Shown here piece by piece: positions 1-10,663 of a stretch of DNA of 64,000 nt. The notes under the pieces are model-generated. The model ran no database searches and was not told the origin of the DNA. It saw nothing but the letters and a program-made list of their open reading frames with translations. A program made the translations under genes and the position numbers. This stretch comes from Cololabis saira (Eukaryota; Chordata; Actinopteri; Beloniformes; Belonidae): positions 16,908,017 through 16,972,016 of the forward strand of contig NC_084587.1 in the NCBI RefSeq assembly GCF_033807715.1, given 5' to 3'. Each line of letters begins with the position of its first letter. The first letter of the stretch is position 1.

Positions 1-1695
1 TAGTATTCAATCACTGAGGGATTTATGTGAAAAAGATCAGTGATTGAAGGAGGAAATATACTGCCATTCATTGGTTTGGGTTCTCCCAACACCTCATCAA
101 AAATGCTATATTTCTTGAGTTTTGGCTTGGATTGAGCCCAGGTCTATTTACTTGTGGTTATTTTGTCCCACTGAGACTTTGAATCAATGATTATCACTAT
201 TTTTGTTTTGGTCAGATTAACATAAGAAAAAATAAATGCCTCCTACAGCTGGTGGGAAGAAATTATGAGTTTAATGAGAAAGTTGGTGAAATAAGCACAT
301 GGTTAGTTCAGTAAGTATCACTGGGGGATTTTTCGAGACAAGTGAGTGATGGAGGAAACTTTTTCTACTTTGGGTTGGGCTGTCTTTGCTGACTTCTGCC
401 TTTCATTTCGAGTTTGATTCCCAATGGAAATCCCTCCCACCACACTTTTTTACTTTTCAGAGAAAATCTGCTTGAGAGTTCGGTTTTGCTTCCTCAGTGA
501 AATTCTTTAATTAAAGCCAATTTCCCCCAAAATACAACAAAAACCCAACAATGCTAAGTAACATTTTAAACAAAAACAAAACACAATGATTTAGAGCAAA
601 AAAAGTTAGACCAAATATGAAATTGAAAACAATGCAACAACAGCGTATAAGAAATGCTAAAATAAAAAATGTTTTTGCTTCGAATGCTTTCTGTTTTTCA
701 CCGCCTCTTCCATTTAGAGACATGATTGAAGAACGTGTAGACTAATAAGACCAGTTGATGTGGTTTTGAAACCAAAATGTGTCCTTATGTCCATTTAGAC
801 ATATGGATTCTTTTGTAAAAACCTTTGCTTTGTAAAGCATCAAAACCTTCAGATGGGCACCTGTCTCTACTACAGGAAAGCCAGTTTTGTACCTGGAGTC
901 TTCTACAAAGCATTGCCTTGCCGAAATGGGCAAGATGCATACTGAAAAGAAGAAAAAAAACATATCAAATGCAGCTTATGTTACTTCAAAACCACCATAT
1001 GTAATTCAGGAGTACATGCTTTTACCAAAGTGCCATGTGGAGTGATGCACCCCCATCCCAATGCAGATGCTGGGTTATAAACTGCAATGATAACAAGCCA
1101 TATGGTCCCCCTCTTCTTCAGCCTGAAGCCATGTGCATGATTCCTAAACTGAATTTCCCATTTTGATTACTCAGATTAAAGGGCAGTTTTCCATGCCACC
1201 TCAGTCAATCTCAAATAACCTTAAACCCTGGGGAGGTCCTTTAGATTTGTCCATCCTGTTTACTAAAGTTTTCTTATTTGCATGATGGAGTGTAAATGTG
1301 CCCTTGTGGAGTGATGAGCTGTGTTTACTGATGACAGTTTTCAGGAGGGTTCCTGAGCCCCCTGCAGTGATTTCCACTACAGAATCACATCTGTTTTTAA
1401 TGCTGTGCCAAGTGAGGGTCAGGGGATCACAGCCATTCAATACGTACGCTGCATCTTAGCATAGAGGCCCACAAAGACACTGCCTTCATCACTCTTCTAG
1501 CCGACTTTAGGGTGTGACAGTTAACTTTCATCACTGAAGGTGCTTTTTTTTACCTTGTCTGCACACATATTATTGATTGATACCATGACGGTAGAAACCA
1601 AAAGTGTATATATGTGCATTATTACTATCTGTAATATATACATATATATACGCACACATATGCGTACACATACATAAATATACACATACAAACCC
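1..1695. other. Unassigned A/T-rich non-coding DNA
   Basis: No coherent reading frame, recognisable repeat or RNA gene. The open frames here are short and their composition follows the local base skew. An unassigned intergenic or intronic segment. Confidence 0.55.
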
Positions 1696-1748
1696 AGTGT
1701 TTTTTTTTTTTTTTTTTTTTTTTTTTGGGGGGGGTGGGGGGGGGGGTG
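1696..1748. repeat. Poly(T) followed by poly(G) tract
   Basis: About 27 T are followed directly by about 21 G broken by one T. An imprecise alternating TA/CA-rich stretch (about 1605-1690) lies just upstream. Open frames crossing this tract are low-complexity artefacts (runs of Lys/Phe/Pro/Gly). Confidence 0.9.
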
Positions 1749-3747
1749 ACGACATCCACTGCCAATCCAGGAAGCAGGAACACACGGAGACACACGTCAA
1801 GCACTGGAAATCTGCAACAAAAAACCACAAACAAAGCACGAAACCGGCACGTGTTTATTTGTTGAGAGTTGTCTCTGTTTGGGGAAAGCATCCCCGATAC
1901 TGACCCACATTTTGCCTCTTTTTTCAAATCCCTCCTTCTCTTATAGTCTTGGCATGTTCTTTTTGGTTTTATTTGATGGAAGCCATCACTGATGGTGCTG
2001 AGACATTCTGCCTGTCCTGAGTTTCAGCCATCATGCTTGTGGCTTATTCATCATGCAAACCTGCAGTTGAATGTTGAAGTCCTCGTGGCGTTAACACCAT
2101 GTGACTGATCAGCAACTAGAAGTCACATACTACTCGGTCACCGATCTGGTCTCCAAACTTGGTTATATTACCAACACACGTGACAGAAATGACAAGTAAC
2201 CGCACGCAAAATGCATGTTGCTATCTGTTTGTGTTATGATTTTTTTTTATGAACACAAATAAAAAAGAAAATACAAGAGATATGTGATTAAGGAATTAAT
2301 ACAAAACGGCAAGAATACAGACCATGGAGTAAAGAAACAAATCATGTTTATTGGAAAAATACACCTAATCTTCGTCACAAAGGTAGACTGTATGCTAAAG
2401 GGTTTGTATCAACTCTAGAAGGACAAATTGCTTTTACTCGGCACAGTATTTTCAGCAGCTCTTTCATCAACACAAGACACTTGAATGTTTAAGATGGCAT
2501 CACAACTATAGGGCTGTATCGGACCACCGACATGCTCATGTGGCTCACTTGTGGAGCATTGCCGACATACCATATGTTCACTAACCTTCAATCACCTTCT
2601 GTAATTTATGCGTATCAATTGTACGTTGAACTGACAACACATGTCCTCCCCGGCCGGAGACCCCACACTGTTACCTCAGCTGTGGCCTGACGAGCACCTC
2701 CCCCCAAATGTAAATATATGTTGATGCGGATTGTTGTCAAAAGAGAAGGAAGTGTTCCCATACTGGCAACTTCAAAGAGGCTTTTCAAGTTCCTCCTGCT
2801 CCGCATGTTCGTCACTGCTGCTCTCCATCTAAGCGCTCACAATCCACTCTGCTGCGCCAACCTTTTCCTTTTTTTTTCTTCTACTTCAGTTTGAAAAATC
2901 AATTCACAACTCGCTTGGAATGCCAAGGATTGGGGCAAATACTGCAGTCTGCATTTTTACTTTGTTATACTTCCATTCATTTATTTAACTTAAAAATAAG
3001 TGTGATTCCTACATATGTCGACTTTAATTTACACAGGAACACTTTTTGATGAAGTATACAGCCGTATTCAGTTCCGTGCTCATAACAAGAAAAAAAAACA
3101 TACATCCTATACTGCAGTTTAACACATTTACAACGTAATAGTTTTAGCTTTAATTAGTGTATATTATACAGAGAACTCTGAAGAGAAATATAATGGAAAG
3201 CAAAAAACGAGATTATAGGCAAGACCGCCAGCGTATCATTACCGGTGTTAAAATAAGCAGTGGGCTGTGCAGCATCGCAAGGGCAGAGCTCCTTCGTGAT
3301 TGTGAGCTGAGCATAAAGCGGCACGGCTGCGGTCCGTATTGACAGTAATGACGGGGTGGCACTGAGCTACACCCACCCTCTTATTAAAACCTGTACATCC
3401 TTTTTAGCCATGGCCTTAAGGTGACGCAGGTAAGTGTACACACACCGCAAATAGACCCTCATAGTTTGAGCACGCAAAGTCTTTAGCAGGAGAAAGCATC
3501 CTGCAGCCTCATTACGCTTTGCTTAACATCAGTGAAATAAAACTCTAATAAGGAACAAGGCTGGAAAAGGTTAATAGCCACCCTCATCTCTTTTGGATTA
3601 AAAAAGGTTGTAAAGAAATTACCGAGCTGTGATCAGTAAACTGAAGTATGGGATTACTTTCTGATCTGCAGTGAGTCTCAACGTTTTTGGTGAAGATCCT
3701 TCAGTTAAATGATTATAACCCCTTTATTTACACAGATTTAATTCAAT
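1749..3747. other. Unassigned non-coding DNA
   Basis: No gene or repeat family recognised. Base composition becomes less A/T-biased near 3200-3450, where a 61-codon frame exists without recognisable similarity. This could be conserved non-coding sequence, but the window alone cannot show that. Confidence 0.5.
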
Positions 3748-3771
3748 GGGGGGGGGGGGGGGGGGGGGGGG
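3748..3771 (+). repeat. Poly(G) tract
   Basis: An uninterrupted run of about 24 G. Such a run could form a G-quadruplex and is prone to sequencing length error. Confidence 0.9.
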
Positions 3772-3900
3772 CAATTGAAAGATCAGATGTCATATAATTT
3801 TACAAGACACCATTCTTCTGGAGGTCATAGAGACTTAATAAATGCCAAAAGATGATGAACATTTTGTTAAGAATGGGGGAGGGAACTTGTGACTTTATGG

Positions 3901-4017
<117 letters not shown>

Positions 4018-4029
4018 AACCACTATCTG

Positions 4030-5805
4030 CATGAGTGTAGACAAGTTAGTCTGAGGGAAAAGGGTTCATGAAAAAGTTTGAGATAATAATCATATGAATG
4101 GCTATTCTGTATTGTAAATTATATTTCTTAAAAAATTTTTTATCAAAGATGATTTGCATGTTTTATGCTGGAAGGCCACTTTAGACGAAAAGCATGATCA
4201 TCATATTCATATGAATGAAATAACCTCCATAAAATATAAGGATTGGGATTTGGATCCGTAAACCTAGTTTAACAGCATTATCTGAAAGAGTGCTTCTCAA
4301 TACCCACAAGGTCATCTCAGAAGTACACCATCTGCAACAAAATAAACAGTTTGGATGGATGAAATAGTCCTTGTTTACTCAGGGAAGGTTCTTGCAGCAG
4401 TTATTCTCAATAGCAATACAATCTGCTGCGCTGTGGCTGTAATAAACACATGGGAATGAATAAACACACCTTACAATACAGGCAATTTTAAGCTACATTA
4501 TCTCAATCAATGACTATTGTGTCTCACATCTCTGATAGCAAAGCTTCATAGTGACAGAAACACAGTTCGTAACAATGCAGAGTTGCTGTTTCCCTGTCCT
4601 GTCTGTGTGTATGTGTCAGTCTTAGCTCATCACCCAGGGATTTTTTTTTTGTATTAATTATGATTTTGTTTTTCTATGCTTGAATGTGCTTGTGACATGT
4701 GGCAGAACAGCCTGTGAAAATGGTCTTACAGTCAGCGGGACAGAAATGGAACCTCTGTCAGTGGTGACATTACATTGAACAGTGTGATTCAGTTTCTCTG
4801 CAAATGTCAATCAGTGAGCTAGAGCTAGGTGGGCAGAAGTTGGCAAATGTTATCAAACCCGTTCTGCATTTCAGTGAAAGTACAGCCATGTGCTGAGCTC
4901 ATTTACATTGTCTGGAGTCTGTGAGCCAAGCAAGTTCGTTCAGCACGTTTTTCTCTGTTGTGTTTTCAATCATTGCTCTTAATGAAGTTAAATGACATGT
5001 CGTGCTTTTGTAAATAGTGGGACATTTGTATTGATTGGCAGCTGAAGTATGCTGAGACTGAACCCGCTCACAGGGTGCTCCAAATTGTTTGATTACTTGT
5101 TTTGCGAGTTACAGAAAGAATATTAGATTTATTGCTGGTGAAATGAATGAATATTTATCCAGTCTGTCTCAATATAATCACCTGTTTGCAGGGACTGCGT
5201 GATATTTCATTTTCAGAAACACTAAATGTGGGTAGAAAACGCACATCTTTTGCTTTTCTAATCATGGGGATGTGCTTGCTCCCATCAATATATTACTCAA
5301 GTGACAATGCAAGAGATTAGAAAATAGAACTGCGATGATTGGAAACAAATTGTGTCTGTGTGTGTTCGTTCTCACTATATTTTACCTAAAATAACTCAAA
5401 TTCACACTATTAGTGTTTAAATTGGCTTTCTAACGTTTTTACAGTTATCTTAAGTGTGACCACTTACTCATAAAAGTAATGTAAATGTATGCTTGCAGTG
5501 ATTCTGAGCACAAAATACATAAATCCCGTTTTTTGAGACACTATTTTATCAACAAAGCTAATTTTGCTGCTGGATTTACTGAAAGAGTGCAGATTTAAAT
5601 TAGTGATAAATGACATAAGACATAATTACACAGTCAGAGGTTATACGTGTTGTATTTTTCAAACAGAAACATCCATTTGTCTTTATTGTTGCAGTTTGTT
5701 GCATTTTCTAGACCTGAACTCTGACTCAAACACATATGGAAGGATTTGGGGTTATTTACAGGAAATCCTGAAAACAAAGCATTGATAAGATGTTGTATAA
5801 ATCAT
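4030..5805. other. Unassigned non-coding DNA
   Basis: No coding potential or repeat family recognised. The stretch is moderately complex sequence free of obvious transposon termini, unlike much of the window, so it is a reasonable place to look for conserved non-coding elements by cross-species alignment. Confidence 0.5.
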
Positions 5806-6072
5806 ATCAGTGCCAGCGGGGGTTGTGACTATTCATGAGCTATCAGCTCCGCCCCTCGTCACGGCTCTGGGAATTCAACCAATTAAAAAATTAAAAAAAG
5901 AACCCATTTCATGCAACTCTGCTTCTTTTCAGGAAAAGCCTCTCCTTGTATTTTTTTGTCTTTCAACTGCAGAAACAATTAGAGGCTTTTGGAGTTATTC
6001 TGGGTGCAAAGTTAATCTAGAGGTACCAGAAATGAAAATTAGATGGCTAAATATGAACATAATATGGCCTCT
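5806..6072. mobile_element. Possible MITE relic with one TTAA-type end
   Basis: The right end reads CATAATATGGCCTCT directly followed by TTAA (6073-6076). This resembles the ends of the TTAA-flanked family elsewhere in the window (CATAATAGGTCCCCT-TTAA). The body (a segment with 'attcatgagctatcagctccgcccc') resembles a repeat type I recall from other fish genomes. No matching left terminus is visible, so the element is probably truncated on the left and its start is approximate. Confidence 0.4.
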
Positions 6073-6076
6073 TTAA

Positions 6077-7017
6077 AAAGTTGCCATCTGGACTTTGTTC
6101 TGGTTCAGGACACTTCAGCCCTCATCCAAGACATTTCCTCAGCTTTTATTGGCCAGTGGGGAAATTTCCAGCCAGTACTTCCATCTATTCAAATGCTGGA
6201 TTCTGCCAAAAAAAAAAACAAAAAAAAAAAACAGGGCTGTGCGAGGGGATTTACAATGTCGCCCACAGTGGCCAATCACTTTGTACATGAAAGTGGAAAA
6301 CAGAGCACCAAAAAAAGTCTTCCAGAGTTAAAGAGATGAAACATCAAAGGGGAAAAAATATGTTTACATGGTGGAAAGCAAAATCAACTTAGAAGGGAAG
6401 ATGTCAGAGACAACAAAGTAATCACATACACAATAATGTCATCTTGCTCTAGCCGGAGACAAAGAAAAGGCAAGCCAGCTCCTCAGGTGAAGATTTGACA
6501 GTTCACCTGGATTTAATCAATAAAAAAAGTGTCCTTTGAAGACCACGTGTACAGAATGTAATGTACAGAGAAGACAGATGGTTTGAGAGAAGAGCCATCT
6601 GCAGCCCATTTACAAAGAAATCTGGCTAAGAAGACGCCCTCGTTATGCTGACATTGTTTGCCTTTCCTCATTAATACTGACCCAACAGAGCCAGCATAGA
6701 GCAAATAGCATTGAGAAATCTGTAGAATGACAGCAGGCTTGTGTGTTTCAAACTTAAAATCAATGAGAGGAAATATCCATCTCCTCTCCACCGGGGCTTA
6801 TTCTGCAGAGTACAAGCGAGTATCTGAGTGTTCGGCGGACTGCAGTTCTGGAGGTGTGGGTATGCATGCTGTAGCTGGCATGAAATCACTACTCTTGCTG
6901 TTTGATTTGTAGTGCTTTAGACTCATTTATTTATTTATTCAATGAGACAGACCTTATTATTTTAAACCCATGTGTTTGGTCTCCATTTTATGTTGTGACC
7001 CAGCAAGCAGGACTAAG
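6077..7017. other. Unassigned non-coding DNA with A-rich runs
   Basis: Contains an interrupted A-rich run at about 6209-6232. No gene-like frame: the 60-98 codon frames here have no recognisable similarity and overlap on opposite strands. Confidence 0.5.
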
Positions 7018-7448
7018 GGTGCTTTCAGACCTGTGGCCCGTCTGTTTTGTTCCGATTCAGGGGCTGCGGCCAATTAGGACAGTCCAATAGAAAATAAAGC
7101 AATGCAATTGATTTTGTCGCTGACGCTCGCTCGCATCGCATGCAGTTATGACACGGTAACTCCGCCCGTCGGAGCTTTCACCATTTTTTCGTAGCAGTTA
7201 TCGCGTCATTCACGTCATCGCATCAGGCAGCCAATCAGCACAGTGCTTCATATATTTATATAACTTATATAATTGTTTTTTTAACAATAAAGTTGCCATT
7301 TGTGAACATTCAGTGTTGTGATTTCTTTACAGTTAGCATGATTCATTTGTCTTGTAACATAAGAAATGAAATGAAAGAACTGTGGTGTACCTGTTTAGAA
7401 TTCAATTAAAGCTTCCTGTGTGAATTAGTGTAGTCTTCGGGGAACTAA

Positions 7449-7484
7449 AGGCTGATTTATGGTTCCGCGTTACACCAACCCAGA
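7449..7484 (+). mobile_element. Truncated end of the palindromic TTA/TAA element
   Basis: After a TAA (7446-7448) the sequence AGGCTGATTTATGGTTCC matches the terminus of the palindromic repeat seen complete at 61517-61658. It breaks off after about 36 bp and runs into a SINE-like tail. Confidence 0.7.
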
Positions 7485-7563
7485 GAAAATGGGTTAAATG
7501 CAGAGAAAGAATTTCCCCATTGTGGGATTAATAAAGGAAAATTATATTATTATTATTATTATA
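7485..7563 (+). repeat. SINE/LINE 3' tail with (TTA)n
   Basis: A stretch with 'gggttaaatgcagag' and 'gtgggattaataaagg' ends in ATTATTATT repeats. This matches the LINE-derived 3' tail common to fish tRNA-type SINEs, which end in a short simple repeat. The tRNA-like head is absent. Confidence 0.6.
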
Positions 7564-8002
7564 AATGCATGCGAGCGTCCGACTATCGCGTCGAGCTGTG
7601 TGACATCGGACGCTCTCTGTCCACACTGAAACTCGCGGCCAGTTAGGACAGTCCAATACAAAAAAAATAAAGCAATGGAATTGATTTTGTTGCTGACGCT
7701 CGCTCGCATGGGACACGCTTTAATAGTGTCCCATACTGCTCTTCTAACCCAGAGCGAGGCTTTGTGCCCTCCCCTGCTACACGTCATTCAGGAAGCCAAT
7801 CAGCGCAGTGCCTCATTATCATAGCCTCCCCGCCCCCTCAGAATCCCTCATGAGAAGGAGGTTAGAAGCGGTAAAATTAAAGACATGGCCCAGTGCCTGA
7901 ATTTCTAATTTCTGTAGAAAAAACAATCAAAAGCTTGTTTTTAAGATATTCAAGGCCCGTTTAAAATATACATTAAATGCCATAATAGGTCACTTTTAAG
8001 CA

Positions 8003-8612
8003 TCTGGGCCCAGATTTACTGTCAGTTTACCTGTTGCCAACCAAGTGACGGTATTTAAGAAGTATTTGTAGCAATTTTTCCCAAAGATTAATAATGTATG
8101 GATATTTAAATTATTATACATGTGCCAATAGTTTAGCACTGCTTCATTCTATCCCTGTATTTCTTTATTTAAAAACTTAATGAAAATCATCAGATCGTAC
8201 TGGATTGTACAGTTTAACTGGGCGAGCAGCAGCAAGTCCTGCCGTGGCGTCCTCCCCGTCCAAGGGGACTCTCAAGCGGCCAGTTTTCATGCAGCAGCCG
8301 CTCTCAGCTCCAGCCAGAGGAGATCTTCACCACTCCTCTGCATCTAGACCGCAAATGAATCCCACATGTGCGAAGCTGCTGGCTGATCCTGCACTGGCCC
8401 AGTGCCACTGACTTATAATTAATAATATATCATTCTGATTATTTTAATTATGATAATATTGATTCAATGGCGCAGCACTGGCCTGCAGTCTGGATAAACG
8501 GAGTTGGTAACTGGTCGTGGAAAGGGATTCTCGTGGTTGGTGAGGCTGGTGTAAGTGGGTGCCGTGCTGCCATTTCATCAAGTTTGGCCACCTCTTTCAA
8601 TATGTCTAAGAA
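8003..8612. other. Unassigned segment with a GC-rich 68-codon frame
   Basis: 8205-8411 (+) is noticeably more GC-rich than its surroundings and is open for 68 codons (Ser/Ala/Pro-rich, ending LADPALAQCH). On the minus strand 8448-8744 is also open. I recognise neither product. No splice sites or neighbouring exons support a gene, and captured transposon sequence is equally likely. Confidence 0.35.
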
Positions 8613-8820
8613 TGTCACGGAGTGGTGGATGTAGGACCGAAATGCAGGAGACCAAAGAAGGCAGGAGTTTGAAAAAAAAAGGTGATTATTATTATGCCAA
8701 AACAAACCAAAAGCTGTGCTGAGCAGGTTCCACAAAAAACACAAAAGCTAATCACAAAAAAAAAAAAACCTGACAGGACACAATGAGGGTAGAACAGTAC
8801 GAATCCACCACTCCATGACA
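8613..8820. mobile_element. Small element with inverted terminal repeats
   Basis: TGTCACGGAGTGGTGGAT at 8613-8630 is repeated in inverted orientation at 8803-8820 with one mismatch, enclosing about 170 bp of A-rich sequence. GAA flanks both sides (8610-8612 and 8821-8823), a possible 3-bp target duplication, which is too short to be decisive. Superfamily not assigned. Confidence 0.6.
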
Positions 8821-9144
8821 GAACGGACCAGCCCTGGCACGAGATGTAACGGAAACACATGGACACAGGGTTTTAAAATAAAACAGGAACTGAATACCAA
8901 AACCGTGACAGAGCTGCTTTCAGTCTCAGACATTTTAGTATTCCGATCTAAAAACATTCGGTAAAAGTCCAATTTTGCCCAAAAATGTGCTGAGTTTTGT
9001 TGAGGTTTTTATCGGTTTCCCGTTTTCCTTCGGCTTTTCTGTCCCTCGTGCGGATCACTGAAGACTGGCACACATAGAAAACCACACCCCTTCACTTGTA
9101 TATAAGAAAATTAAATAAGAAGACAGCTGAAAAAATGACAATGC

Positions 9145-9155
9145 AAAATAAAAGT
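9145..9155 (+). other. Left target-site duplication of the Rex3 copy
   Basis: AAAATAAAAGT here is repeated exactly at 12518-12528, bracketing the Rex3 element. An 11-bp duplication fits target-primed reverse transcription of a non-LTR retrotransposon. Confidence 0.85.
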
Positions 9156-9598
9156 CCCCTCCTTGAACCGCCACCTTACTGTGGTGGAGGGGTTTGTGTT
9201 GCCCGAGTGATCGTAGGAGCTACGTTGTCTGGGGCATTACGCCCCTGGTAGGGTCTCCAATGGCAAACAGGTCCTAGGTGACGGGCCAGACTAAGAGCGG
9301 TTCACAAAAGCCAATCATGAGGAGGAAGAGACCAAGGGCCGACTAGTCGCCCGGATCGGCGTCACCGGGGCCCCTCCCTGGAGCCAGGCCTGGAGTTGGG
9401 GCTCAAAGGCGAGCGCCTGTTGGCTGGGTCTTTGCCCATGGGACCCGGCCGGGCTCAGCCCAAAATGGCAACGAGGGCCCGCCTTCCCGTAGGCCCACCA
9501 CCTGCAGGAAGGTCCATGAGAGGCTGGTGCTATGTGGGCTGGGTAGCAGTCGTGGCGGGGTACCTCGATGACCCAATCCCTGGACCAAAACCCTCTAA

Positions 9599-10131
9599 GT
9601 AGGGACATGGAATGTCACCTCGCTGGGGGGGAAGGAGCCGGAGCTTGTGCGGGAGGTCGAGAGATACCGGCTATAGATAGTCGGGCTCACCTCCACACAT
9701 AGCTTGGGCTCTGGAACCCAGCTCCTTGAAAGGGGCTGGATCCTCCACTACTCTGTAGTTGTCCCTGTGAGGGGTACTTGATAGTGCTCCAACTGGGGAC
9801 TCCATTGTTCTACTGGGGGACTTCAACGCTCATATGGGCAATGACAGTGATACCTGGAGAGGCATGATTGGGAGGAACGGCCTCCCCGATCTGAACCCGA
9901 GCGGTGTTTTGTTGTTGGACTTCTGCGCTAGTCACGGTTTGTCCTTAACGAACACCATGTTCAGGCATAAGGGTGTCCATCAGTGCACGTGGCACCAGGA
10001 CACTCTAGGCTGGAGGTCAATGATCGTCCGACGCAAGGTCTCCGGTGCCTGTCGTGGCGGCAATCCTAGAACCCGGCGGTGGACACCGGAAGTAGAGGCT
10101 GTCAGACTGAAGAAGGAGTCCTACTGGGCTA
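9599..10131 (+). pseudogene. Rex3 endonuclease remnant
   Basis: An apurinic-type (EEP) endonuclease domain that would nick target DNA. The start of the domain is visible as GTWNVTSL (about 9603-9626), followed within about 25 codons by a stop. The sequence then jumps to the [10 protein letters not shown] motif (about 9819-9850) in another frame, so the middle of the domain is deleted. Downstream, 9834-10131 is open: [18 protein letters not shown] and the TWHQD motif are recognisable, then the sequence skips from GWRSMI to the linker [19 protein letters not shown], a second deletion removing the last catalytic (SDH-type) motif. It cannot encode an active endonuclease. Confidence 0.8.
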
Positions 10132-10663
10132 CACTGCAAAAACTCAAAATCTTACCAGGAATATTTATAATGAATTTAACTTGTAATGCACTTTACATTC
10201 AATGAATCTCAAAGTGCTACACTGAGACCATTATTCATTCATACACATTCTCACTGGTGATGGTAAGCTACAAACGGCCCCTCCGACCACCACCAAACAT
10301 TCATACACATTCAAACGGGGCAAGGTGGATAAGGTGTCTTGCCCAAGGACAGTACGACAGCAACTAGGACGAGGCGGGATTCGAACCGCCAACCTTCCGA
10401 TCATTGGACGACCCGCTTGAAATAAGTAGAAAAACCTGCCAGTGGGAAAAGATTTATCTTCTCACTACAAGCAAAAAAATCTTGTTCCACTGGCATATTT
10501 TTCTACTTATTTTAAGTGAAAATCTACTTGAAACAGGTGAAAATTGTTGTTTTTTCCAGTGATGAGTCTTGTTTTAAGTGTAATGAGATTTTTTTGACAA
10601 AAAATTAGACATTTTAACTAGAAATAAGAGATATTCTTGTTAAGATTTTGAGTTTTTGCAGTG
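10132..10663. mobile_element. TA-flanked MITE nested in Rex3 (Tc1/mariner-like target site)
   Basis: Ends are CACTGCAAAAACTCAAAAT and its inverted copy at the right edge, each flanked by TA (10130-10131 and 10664-10665). Removing the element plus one TA rejoins the Rex3 frame region (…ggcTAtgttagcc…), which dates this insertion after Rex3. The arms continue as a long imperfect palindrome (aataagtagaaaa / ttttctacttatt). TA duplication and long palindrome suggest a Tc1/mariner-type MITE. It has no coding capacity. A SINE occupies its left half. Confidence 0.85.
10165..10425 (-). repeat. tRNA-derived SINE nested in the MITE, minus strand
   Basis: The reverse strand carries a consensus RNA polymerase III box B, GGTTCGAATCC (10377-10387). 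It is followed by the CCTTGGGCAAGACACCT motif (about 10335-10350) typical of a widespread fish tRNA-type SINE, and a tail region ending near 10165. Box A is missing, so the head is truncated at the 10425 side. It interrupts the palindromic MITE, making this a three-level nest. Confidence 0.7.

Larger units (their letters stand above)
7018..7995 (-). mobile_element. Rearranged TTAA-family element (copy C), minus orientation
   Basis: The right edge CATAATAGGTCACTT followed by TTAA (7996-7999) is the reverse complement of the start of the intact copy at 16254. The stretches near 7270-7400 and 7690-7990 match that copy in reverse. Copy C is not collinear with it: a segment containing 'ggacagtccaata' plus a downstream GCTGACGCTCGCTCGCAT stretch occurs twice (about 7068-7133 and 7634-7709), and a fragment resembling copy D lies at 7140-7250. 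This suggests an internal duplication or two fused insertions. The left limit (about 7018) is uncertain and may belong to another element. Confidence 0.65.

Noticed and set aside
1521..1927. Overlapping 89-100 codon frames around 1.6-1.9 kb
   Set aside because: They cross the poly(T)/poly(G) tract in several frames and both strands. Poly-Lys, poly-Phe and poly-Gly content shows low-complexity artefacts.
8448..8744. 98-codon minus frame with a plausible peptide (LDEMAARHPLTPASP)
   Set aside because: Part of it overlaps the small inverted-repeat element, and there is no convincing donor site or neighbouring exon. Kept only as an unassigned segment.
10370..10430. Possible tRNA gene on the minus strand because of a perfect box B
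   Set aside because: No cloverleaf can be drawn: box A and the acceptor stem are missing and SINE-type sequence follows, so it is a SINE head fragment.
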